64,000 nt of DNA from Microcebus murinus (taxonomy: Eukaryota > Chordata > Mammalia > Primates > Cheirogaleidae): positions 31,943,138-32,007,137 of the forward strand of contig NC_134124.1 of assembly GCF_040939455.1 (NCBI RefSeq). Direction: 5' to 3'. This document shows positions 22,633 through 31,770 of the stretch, in pieces. Every line of letters begins with the position of its first letter. Position 1 is the stretch's first letter. The position numbers and the translations under genes are program-made. The notes beneath the pieces are model-generated. The model saw nothing but the letters and a program-made list of their open reading frames with translations, was not told where the DNA came from and searched no databases.

Positions 22633-23969
22633 GCATCTAGTTCCACACCCAGGGGAAGCTCAGTTGAAGTAGCTGACAGACCACCACTTGCACTGAGCTC
22701 TGGGTTTTCCAAACGGATAGACAATGTCCTTGAATGTCCTCACACCCAGTGCCCAGCACCTGCCAGCCAGGAAGGACACCAACACCACTGTAGGAGAGTG
22801 AGCACACCTTGATCTAGGCATCATAACTGTTGTCAGTTTATGTTCACTGCCTTCTTCTCCTTATAGCAGAAAAGGACTTTCGTCCCCATTCACTTTTCCG
22901 TTTCTACCCACGGGGTCCTGTGTCAGGCAGTGTTATACCGCCAGGATGTGGCTGAATTAGAACTACCCTAAAAGTCAGGTTCATTCTGTCACTGCTGCTT
23001 TGACTCCTGAATCTCTCTTCTCTAAACAGGGCTGAGAGGAAGGTTAGTAGACCAGTTGATGCAGTGGTCTGGGAGCAGAAATAAGGCAGGTGGGGTGGCT
23101 CTTGTGATAAAGCTGCAGAACTGGATTCATCTTTTGCATGTCACCTTCATATACATGAACCCAGTTACAACTGCTGTAAAATCAAAGGGAATTTAGAGAC
23201 TAGTTTAACTCTTTAGAAGGACTTCCCAGAAGATGAGACGTGAGCTATTCCTGATCGCCTCTGTGGTGGCCTTGCTCAGTTGTGGGTATCCTGGACTCTC
23301 TGTCACTGAGCTCTCCCTGTGCAAGGCCACTCAGCCATCCTGGCAAGCTCAGGCCCCAAGAGCTCCATCCACCCGAGCACCTGCTCACAGACAGCTGTCC
23401 TAAGCTCATCACCTGGCCCTGCGCTGGATATACAGCGTGCCCTTGCTTTTTCGGACTATTACAGCAGGGGTGGCCTGGGCTGGCGGTTAACTTAAATGAA
23501 TAGGGGTCCGTGGCGTCTGCACACCCCACCCAGGGAGGGTAGGTGCTCCAGCCGCAGCTGACCGCAAAGCGGGAAGGCAGAGATGTGGCCCAAGGTCACC
23601 AGTGCTTCTCGTTTCAAAAGAGAAGCTGGAAATTTGGATCTTTATGTAAGATATCCTAATTTTTAAACGTGAAATGCTAATTTCAATTAAAAGAAAATAC
23701 TCTGTAGGACAAAAAAAAAATTCTCACCTCTGGGCACAATGTAGACTGTGGTCTAGTTTGCAACCTCTGGTTTAAAGAGAGCCGAAGGCTGGGTCATCCC
23801 TTGATTTTGTCAAGGACAGATAAATATTTTTTGCCCACTCCCAACCTCCTAAATAATATCAAAAACGTTATGATAAATTTTGAAAATATTATACAAACTG
23901 TGCTTAGACTCCCAGTCTTACTGGGGAGGAGGGCCCTTCTGAACAGCCTAATTGCATGGAGATGCCCAG

Positions 23970-24065
23970 TGTGGGCAGAGAACATGGGTCTGGAGTCCCA
24001 GGTTCTAGTTCCTCTGCCACCACCACCTTGCCGTTGACCTCAGGCAAGTCTCCTAGCCAGGCGGG
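23970..24065 (+). repeat. MIR partial
   Basis: GTCTGGAGTCCCAGGTTCTAG and TTGACCTCAGGCAAGTCTCCTAG match the 5' and central MIR. The 3' half is missing. Confidence 0.55.
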
Positions 24066-25321
24066 GACCCGGTGAGCCAGGCGGGGTGCAGAATGTTAGG
24101 AGGCACGTGCCTCCCTGCACTGCCTGCTCTGTGTGTCCTATCTGGACAAGAGGAGGGCGCTCTGGAGCCACCTACGATCCTGCCAGCACCAGCCTATGAT
24201 AATGTCACTGAATTTCCAAAATTGGCAAGCGACAAATGGGAGTGAGAGCTTCAAAACAGCACATGCCGTTATCTACAGACCTGTTGGATCTCCATGCGAT
24301 CTCGCAGGTTCCAGTGGTTTATCCAAGGCAGACCACTCACTGGGAGATAAGAGCATTTGCAGGACGTGTTACTGATGTCTGCGGTCTGGCGTTTTTGACA
24401 CCGTATCTACTGAACTTCTGACTTGCTCCATTTAATCAGGAGACAGTGTCTGAAAATATCTTTTCCCCTCCCGCAATACTATTGAAAAAAAATTTAATGA
24501 CTTATTTTGTTAACAACTCACTTTTGTTTCATATGGCTCTACTTTCTGCTTGTGTTTCATTAGAGTTACGCATCTCTTCTGACCCACAATGGCATGGCGG
24601 GCGGGGAGGTGCGGCTGTCACCAAAGCGCCTGGCTGTCCCCAGCCTGGCTGGCGGGGGCTAGAAAGCCATGGCTCAAAGCACGGCCACAGCCATTCCTGG
24701 TCGCACAGAGTTGGGAATGCAGTCTTGGCATGTTCAGCTGCAGCGTAAGCGGGACTTACTTGGAACAAACCTAGTACTGTACGTGAATCGCCAAATGTAC
24801 AAAACAGGTGGAAGTTAAAGGGCAATGATTAGGGTAACAGAAGTGGGTCTGACTCACAGAGGCTGGGTCCCTCAATTAAGAACCTTAAGTGCCACCAAGT
24901 TGAGGCTGTATCTTTGGGGGGGGGTGGTGTCTGGGAAACAGAGCCCCCAAACTGTTGCGTGCCAAAGTCAACTGGCAACGGCCAGGAGTGGGAATTAATC
25001 GTCTCTGGGACTACGATGTAAGCCAGTGGAAAAACAGGATGCTTTTCTTCCTCCTGAGAGTTTGATTTACCTTCAACTTTGTGGGGACCCATTAACCGGG
25101 TAAAGGGAGTGACAAGGACAATTGCACAGGCTTGTGGGAGGCTCTGTCGTTCTCCCCAGCAGGACTGGGAGTCGCTGGTGGTTTGCCTAGGCCAGTTCAC
25201 ATCAGCCTGGGCCAGTTCACACCGTCCCGCAGCCCCACCAGCCGTGCTCAAGGGGAGCCAGGCCCCATGATAGCCTTGGCAGCCCAGACCCCAAGGGCGG
25301 CTTGGAATGGCTAATGACACA

Positions 25322-25495
25322 GGCTCTGCTGCTGATTAGCGGAGCAGTCCCTTGGCTTCTCTGAGAGGGGCTACTTCTTTGTAGAAGGAGGGTGATGATA
25401 ATAGCAGCTCCATCAATGGAATTTTTGAGAATTAAGAGCTAGTATATGTAAAAGCACTGGTTACCCCTCTGGGCATGAGTAACTGCTAGCTGGAG
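25322..25495 (+). repeat. MIR SINE fossil
   Basis: CTCTGCTGCTGATTAGC, GATGATAATAGCAGCTCC, GAGAATTAAGAGCTAGTATATG and TAAAAGCACTGGTTAC trace the MIR 3' half. Confidence 0.6.
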
Positions 25496-26099
25496 CCTTA
25501 AAAAGTTTCACCCCTACAATGATTTTCTTCTTACTCCCTGGAAAAGGGAGGGTGGTAGCTCTTTTTCTTGTCTACCACACCACTTTGTACTTGTCATACC
25601 CCCAAAAAATGAGGTTGAGGGGGGCAGATCTCAGTCTTTTCCAACCTCGCACTGGTTCATTTCTCCTCCTCGTCAGCGGTTCCCTCCCAGTCTCACCTCC
25701 TAAATTCTCATTCAGTGGAGCTGGTGAAACCAACGCTAGCCTTGATGGAAAGAAAGTTTATGGTGTTTCCACCCATGGAAACGATGAAATAACAGAGTTA
25801 TCGCATGTGAAATATTTCTGCTAGTTGTTAACATCTGCAAACTTTCCTTAATTTTGAGAGCTTTCCGTAAGATAATCGTTAGTCTTCCCTTGTGTCCTAC
25901 TTCACGCTGCCTAATGTCAGAGAAAACACACCCAAAATGTTATGTTTTGTCTTCTTAATTTGTGGACTTTTAAGCTTTCGATATTTAAAAATGATCTTTC
26001 TGGGGATAGGGTGTTTTGAACTCTCCTGTCTCTGAAAAATGTATTAAGTTAATGAGTGACACCCTCACTTAGTTCCTATTTATTATTTCATTGCCAAGG

Positions 26100-26400
26100 T
26101 TCTTTGTGGTGCCTAAATCGTGATTACAGAGAAGCATTATGAAATGTCAATGTGTGGATGAGGTTTGGAAGGCCGGGGGTGGGGAGGGGAGGTTCTTCAA
26201 ATGGAGATGTCAGCTCCAGCCAATTTCAGGATGGCTCACCATTAAGATGGATGGTTCCAAAGCCCTGCGCCTCTGCTGGAAATTAAAAACCCATGGAATA
26301 ACTGATTATGATTAATTTTAAGTACTTAGCCGTGTGAAGCCAAATGAGAGCATCTTTAAAACTAAGCTATTGATCTGGCTCTGTTTGGAATTGAGAAGAT
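26100..26400. promoter_or_regulatory. Possible conserved noncoding element
   Basis: Repeat-free. AT-rich motifs cluster at 26290-26400 (CTGATTATGATTAATTTTAAG, AGATAAACTAATCAG), which look like homeodomain/GATA/FOX sites. Also contains a G-run (26172-26190). No support beyond composition. Confidence 0.25.
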
Positions 26401-26576
26401 AAACTAATCAGATCCTTTCTGGGCTCTTTGTAATGATGGAGACTGAGAACTTTTTGGTTTCTTTTTTTGTCACAGGTTTTTCAACTTTTTTGAGACACCT
26501 GGTGTATCTGGATATCAATTTATTTTTTTTAAATAGCAAACACCTGAGTAGAAAGGAGCTGTCCAATTCTGCCCTG

Positions 26577-26605
26577 GGCGGGGGGGTGGGGGTGGGGGGG
26601 GGTGA
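26577..26605 (+). repeat. G-run tract, G-quadruplex candidate
   Basis: Runs of 7, 5 and 9-10 G separated by single T, then GAGGG: four G-runs with one-base loops on the plus strand. Confidence 0.75.
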
Positions 26606-26664
26606 GGGCATGCACGTTGGGACGAAAGTCAGGGAATTGGAAAGGACAATGTTTATGAGAGTCC

Positions 26665-26790
26665 CTCCTATGCGGTACATAACTTGTATCTTCATAAAGT
26701 TGAGGAAATAGACTCAGAGAGGTTAAGAAGCTCGACCCAAGTCCCATGGCCTCGGATTCTATGCCCAGGTGTGTCTGGCGGTAAAGCCCT
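26665..26790 (-). repeat. MIR SINE fossil
   Basis: TGAGGAAATAGACTCAGAGAGG, TTAAGAAGCTCGACCCAAG and ATTCTATGCCCAGGTGTG correspond to antisense MIR. Truncated 5' part. Confidence 0.7.
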
Positions 26791-27028
26791 GTCCTCCACC
26801 CTCTGCTCCACCCCCGACTGCTTCCTGGCGAGACGACACCACTCCCAGCACACAATGAACATGCGGCTGTCGGGTCGTCACAGCTGTTTCGTGGCAGCTG
26901 CTGACGTCCATTTCCTGGTCTCTTCCCAAGGAATTGTCTTATCTTTCTCATTCTCTCCGTCAAGGGAGGAAAAAGGTGACATGCTCCTAACAGCCCTGTC
27001 TACACACGCTATTTTGCAGGCGAGGGAA

Positions 27029-27052
27029 GCCTGCCTGCCTGCCTGCCTGCCT
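27029..27052 (+). repeat. (GCCT)6 tetranucleotide
   Basis: Six GCCT units, pure. Confidence 0.9.
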
Positions 27053-27439
27053 TTCTCGGTGCCCGGCCTCCCGATGGGAGAAGTCCTAGGTCACCAAATG
27101 TGGCCTGGCATCCTCTCCCTCGCTGACAGGCATTCGATGCCGGTTCCGGGGTCAGAGTTTGGGGAAGGAGAGACCATCCATCTCAGGAATGACAACCTGA
27201 CCTCCCTCCCTGCGGGCCCTGCCTGCTCTGTACCAGGAATTCTCGGCTTTCGGCCAATTTCAAGCAGCCTGCGGCATCAGCACCCCCTCCCACTCCCGTG
27301 ATCCCTCCTGGAATCACCTTCCTCTCGAGCAACGTGGGACAGGCTCTCCCCGACCCGCTGCTGGTGTCTGCGGGGCCAGGTGAAAAGCCAGGTGGAGGGA
27401 GGACCTTTCACCCTTCCCTTACAGTGCAAAGGAACATTC

Positions 27440-27480
27440 GAATATATTTACTCATTCATTCATTTGGCATTCATTCATTC
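27440..27480 (+). repeat. (ATTC)n, probably an L2 end
   Basis: TTACTCATTCATTCATTTGG then CATTCATTCATTC resembles the reverse of the GAATGAATGAA tail of L2. Nothing else of L2 is recognisable next to it. Confidence 0.5.
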
Positions 27481-27654
27481 TTCTGGAATCAGAGAGAGGT
27501 AACCTGTGACTATGTCATTTTTTATTTTTAGAGGGATGCTCAAGAAATCCTACTCTCTTCCATTCACTGGCTAGAATAGTACCACCAGAATTATTTTTAG
27601 AACCAAGCAATTACAGAATTTGGAAAGGGGAAGTCACTCCCAAGACAGAGCCAC

Positions 27655-27795
27655 CAACTCCTGCATTTTACAAATGAGAAAACGGGAGCTCCGAGAGCCG
27701 AAGAGACTTGCCCAAGGTCACACGGCTAATTAGCGGCAGAATGGGGACCGAAACACACATCTCCTGACACAAGTCCTACTGTGCTGCACTGCCTT
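27655..27795 (-). repeat. MIR SINE fossil
   Basis: TGCATTTTACAAATGAGAAAACG, AAGAGACTTGCCCAAGGTCAC and ACGGCTAATTAGCGGCAGAATGG are near-consensus antisense MIR. Confidence 0.85.
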
Positions 27796-28566
27796 CCTCT
27801 CCAGGTTTCCCCCAGTGAGGGACAGCTTGCAAGTGTGGTTTTGGTGGGGACAATCAAAATGTTTTCTTACACAATTCAACTTTAGTTTGAATGACCCCAA
27901 GATGACTCCTAGCTGACTTTCCTCCTGGAAATCAGGTTTCCTTAGTTAGACCCATATGGAAATCCAGAACACAGAAAGACAGCTACACATTTTCTCTAGA
28001 CCAGGCACACAGGGTGCGATCATGGGGAAGGGACTACCTCCTTTCATCTTTTCCTCCCCGCCACTTTAAGGTCACGGTCACCGGCTTAAAGTTTGAATTG
28101 AAACCTGAGATGCGAGCCCAGGAGCAGAGGCAATGCCTGGACTTCCCCAGGCTGCTTGGCATCCCCCCCAGTGCTGTGACAAGGTCCCTTTCTGATTCTG
28201 GGCGATTCCAGCTGACCTCCAGGCGCTCACCCTGTCTCACTGGCCCCAGCCCTGGAACCTGTCTCCCGGCGTGCCCTGGCTCAAACACGCATGGCTCTGG
28301 GGGGCTTGCTCCAGCCCATCTGTCTCTCCCAGCAACAAATACTGCGGGAGCGCCAGCGCCGGGGGAGAAAGACTGGATTGAGACTTAATTAGCAGGAACC
28401 CCAGTTTGTGGGAGGTGAGAAATCACACTTTGCTGCCTGCAAACACTTTGGCCAAGGTGAGCCGGAGGGATCTCCCGGTTCCCAATTTTAATAGCACTGC
28501 AGTAGAAGACCAGAAACGCATCCGCACGGAGCCCCCTCTGCACACACACTCCCCCTCTCTCCTCCG

Positions 28567-28607
28567 CACACGGACACACACACACGCACGCACACACACA
28601 CACACAA
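28567..28607 (-). promoter_or_regulatory. Imperfect (CA)n = UG repeat in the SLIT3 pre-mRNA, near a 5' splice site
   Basis: CA dinucleotides with a few G interruptions on the plus strand. In the transcript it is a (UG)n tract starting about 26 nt after the donor of the exon at 28633-28704. UG repeats are known binding sites for TDP-43 and CELF proteins. A splicing role here is inference. Confidence 0.6.
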
Positions 28608-28870
28608 GGCGGCGATCGCAAAATCCACTCACAGGATCTCCAGATCGCGCAGGGCTCGGAAGGCTCCATCTTCAATGCAGCTGATGTGGTTGTTGTCCAG
28701 TTGCCTGTGGGAAAGCAAGGGAGAGCATGAGGGCTGAGCGGGGCAGCGCCGCGGGGCCGGGCGGCCCGGGCCACCCGAGCGCCTGTCCCTCCACCCCCTC
28801 GCAGGCTCTGCTCGTCCCCGCCGGGAGCTCGCGCAGAGCCAGCCTGTCTGCCACGCCGCTCCGTCTCTCC
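28600..28870. promoter_or_regulatory. Local CpG-rich patch over SLIT3 exon and its upstream intron
   Basis: About 18 CpG occur between 28735 and 28865 (for example GCGGGGCAGCGCCGCGGGG, AGCTCGCGCAGAGCC), and several more lie in and beside the exon (GGCGGCGATCGC, GATCGCGC). CpG retention at this density is unusual in a mammalian intron. No TATA box or initiator is recognisable. Confidence 0.5.
28633..28704 (-). CDS. SLIT3: SLIT3 internal coding exon: leucine-rich repeat (about LRR5 of domain 1)
   Basis: Read on the minus strand this is a 72-nt exon between an acceptor ending TTTCCCACAG and a donor GTGAGTGG. It begins with the last base of a split Leu codon, has 23 whole codons and ends with two bases of the next Leu codon, so both flanking introns are phase 2. 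The peptide runs [15 protein letters not shown] then RALRDLEI, a standard 24-residue LxxLxLxxN leucine-rich repeat. It matches the first LRR domain of the vertebrate SLIT ligands and, from memory, SLIT3 best. SLIT3 is a large secreted glycoprotein that binds ROBO receptors and acts in axon guidance, vessel and diaphragm/kidney development. The exon joins in frame to the one at 8197-8268. Because it is 72 nt with equal phases, skipping it would remove exactly one repeat. A UG repeat lies just inside the next intron and the surroundings are CpG-rich. Confidence 0.93.
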
Positions 28871-28945
28871 TCTCTGACTGTCTGAGAGAACTACACAGAC
28901 GAGCGCACCAAAGGCTGTCAGGTCTCAGTAAATATTAATTGCGCA

Positions 28946-28966
28946 TTTTTTTTTTTTTTTTTTTTT
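28946..28966 (+). repeat. Poly-T tract (T21)
   Basis: Twenty-one T without an attached SINE or L1 body. Confidence 0.9.
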
Positions 28967-28969
28967 AGG

Positions 28970-29280
28970 CAGAAGGGAGTAATTTCATTACATTAGGGCA
29001 TCCAATCCATTACGAGCTCTTACCGTCATGTCACTGAAACAATTTCATTAAGCTAAAGGCCTGTAAATCATTGGAGGTCACTGCTCTGCCCTCCGCGACC
29101 TCCCAGAATGCTGTTTTCTCTCTCCCGGCCCCTCGCCTGCCTTTTACTGGAAGTTGCAGGCTCCCAAGCCGACACCACGCTAAATCTCAAGGCTTGATCT
29201 GCCCAAGAGCGGCGAGGGTGCATGGGGAATATACCAATTCCAAATTAGACTCAACTAATCTAATTTTATAGTCTTTTTAT
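28970..29280. promoter_or_regulatory. Possible conserved noncoding element upstream of LRR exon
   Basis: Contains a repeated word, AATTTCATTA at 28981 and 29041 (60 bp apart), plus CCAATCCATTACGAGC and GTAAATCATTGG, which are homeodomain-like. No repeat landmark. Inference from composition. Confidence 0.3.
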
Positions 29281-31453
29281 TATTCTAAGCACCAAATGTC
29301 TGTGGTGGTTTGATGCCTCCGTGCATTGTTATGGGGCGCATCTGGTGGGTCATTCTATTGAAGCATTTTCTGACTAAATACAGATTCCCTCAAACTGCAC
29401 CAACCACCATCACCATTAAAGAAATTCATTGATGGAAGTGTTCACGATGGGGCGAATAAAAGAAATATCGTCACTGCCTTAAAGATGTACCACTTACATT
29501 TAAATTGGGGAGAATTAAATGCACCTATTTCAGGATTCCTTTTCTATTCCCCTTTCCATCCCATGAGCATGCAAATAACGTCTTTTAAAAGGGTGCCTTG
29601 ACTAATATACGTTCTAGCTGGGGACTGTGGTAATTTAGTTGAGGGATAACAAATAGATCCTGTTTTCTCTAAATCAAAATATTAATACATATATGATGTG
29701 TAGTTAGGATATTTACCATGGCCACACCCTAACTTCAATATCAGATATGATATAAAATCCGTTTGATCCCCCCCCACCCAAAAAAAACCCCCAAAAAAGA
29801 TGTTACACTGAAAACGGTTATTAACACCAGCTCATTTATTGTACTTTGTTTGCAGAGCACACTGTGGTCCTCAGGAGTGCGGGCTGAAATGTATGGCCAT
29901 ACTGAAAAACTCCTTTATAGACTCTTTTTAAATTTTTTTTTTTTTTGTCTCAGAAAAAGAAATATTGAGCCCCTCTCATTTTTTTGGAGGGATTGATTTC
30001 CTGTTGCTGGAATCTTCCTTTGTAATTTGCACTAAACTATCCCAAGATGACTCTCCATAAAAGCTGAGTCAAGGCTACCTTTGGTAACCCTTTCTGACCG
30101 CTTTATTTTCTGCCAAAGACAGGCAGAATTAAAATGAAAATACTGTTATCCTTGGGAAAGTATATAGATGTAGGATTGTACAAATGCACACGCAGGAAAC
30201 ACAATTAGAGTGATGTTGTGCGTTACAATAAACAGGCTCTGCCACGAGATTATGGGAAATCGCATCATCTCAAGAGATGTTCGCATTATAAGATTTAGGT
30301 ATTTAGAATTAAAAAATAAACAGTAAACAGGCATTTTGAGAAGCAGAAGCGCACTTTAGGTTGGTGAGTCCTGTATCCAGTGTTTCAAAGTTCTCCCCGA
30401 TGAGACTGTTACATGGAGTCTCACCGTGTATCCCGAATTCTTCCAGATAGAATTTCTCAGCAAGAGTTTGCTGAGCGTCTTTTTCCTTGGGTTTCTCGCG
30501 GCCGGGGGGGTCATGGATTCCCGCAGCGGTTCTGGGAGGCGGTCTAGTCCTGCGGCCCAGCTTCGGGATTTATCATCAGTTTAAAGGCTGATGAATCAAC
30601 AACCCCTGCCCACGCCAAGGCCACCAAACCTTACCAAGCAGAAACGCAGTGGACTGGCTTTTGGCTCCAAGAAATTGTTCGATGAACATGCTGAATTCGG
30701 CAAAAACGACACCATCCGCCTAAGTAGCAAAGAATCTAAATCATCAAATCGGGAAGTCCAGGGTGCGTGGAGGTGGCGGTTTGTGGTGCGTTGGCTTTTG
30801 TGCAGACGTTTCAGAGGGGACTTTGCTATTAGTATATTATTTATTTGCTGAATTTGTGAAGCATTTTCCATTCCTTTTGAGAGACCAGAAACCAAACAGG
30901 AGGCTCTAAGTGTACAGCATTTTACATGGAAAGAATGGAATCTGCAGGGCAGAAGAGAAAGGCATAGAAAGAAGAGAAAAACTGAAGTGGTAGGAAGAAT
31001 AAAAAAGTGGGCTGGGGAAGATAGGCAAAAGATTTAAAAAAAAAACCCCACCACACAGAGTCTTGTAACTCAGCAAACTGGAGTGGTGGGGACAGAGACT
31101 CAGAGAGGGTGCTGGTCACTGTCGCGCTAAATGCAGAGACATCGACTATATTATCCATTAAACGATGTTTAAATATTTTTAGCAGTTGGCAGAAGTTGAC
31201 ATCTAGTTGTTTCCCTGTAATGGGGAAAACTGAGCTTTACCATAAGCGTCATGGTGGGTATATTTTATAGACTATATTAAAACATGAAACGTATCAAAAT
31301 TTAAGATATTTATGCATCAATGTGCTTTTCGAGAAGACGTTTGTGATAATCGAGATTGTCTCCTTTGGTTATAATCACAGATAAACAAAACAGGAACTGT
31401 CTCCTAACCCTGGTCGTCAAAGGGCCATTGGCAAGACCCCGTTCATTCCGAGT

Positions 31454-31485
31454 CTGCAGGGCTGCAGGGCTGCAGGGCTGCAGGG
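31454..31485 (+). repeat. (CTGCAGGG)4 octamer tandem repeat
   Basis: Four perfect copies of an 8-mer, giving four PstI sites and four GGG runs at 8-nt spacing (a two-to-three-tetrad G-quadruplex candidate). Confidence 0.95.
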
Positions 31486-31708
31486 CCCATGTGGCAAACA
31501 GTCACTCCATTCCAGCTATTACATCTCCATGGCACCGAGCATCAGAGCATTTGTGAAAAGCCCGATTAATTGTCCACCGTCATTCCTGATATTTCACGCA
31601 AATACACTAAGTCCCCATAACAAACTAAATATGCACTTGGTTCACACGAGTTTTTCTTTGCGAAAATAACTTGGAGATGGAAAAGTTAGTCCTCAAGCAG
31701 AGGAGAGT

Positions 31709-31770
31709 GGGGGGGTGGGGGGCGAAATAAACATCAGCCCAGCATTTCTTTGGGGGTGGGGTGGGGTGGA
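31709..31770 (+). repeat. G-run clusters
   Basis: Two G-rich clusters, GTGGGGGGGTGGGGGGCG and GGGGGTGGGGTGGGGTGG, lie 25 bp apart. Each alone could form a G-quadruplex. Confidence 0.65.

Larger units (their letters stand above)
8269..28632 (-). other. SLIT3: SLIT3 intron between the two LRR exons (20,364 nt)
   Basis: A complete phase-2 intron, GTGAGT...CAG on the minus strand. It carries about fifteen MIR fossils, one MLT1 LTR, a MER5A, a hAT relic and one lemur-type Alu. I recognise no gene or repeat in 8891-9697, 9734-10559, 11651-12659, 13408-15147, 15411-17000, 17060-18314, 18476-21394, 22633-23970, 24066-25321, 25496-26576, 26791-27028, 27053-27439 and 27796-28566. Sub-stretches with a possible regulatory look are listed separately. 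Confidence 0.9.

Noticed and set aside
26684..27301. 205-codon plus-strand open frame
   Set aside because: It begins inside a MIR, crosses a (GCCT)n tract, and shows no recognisable protein family.
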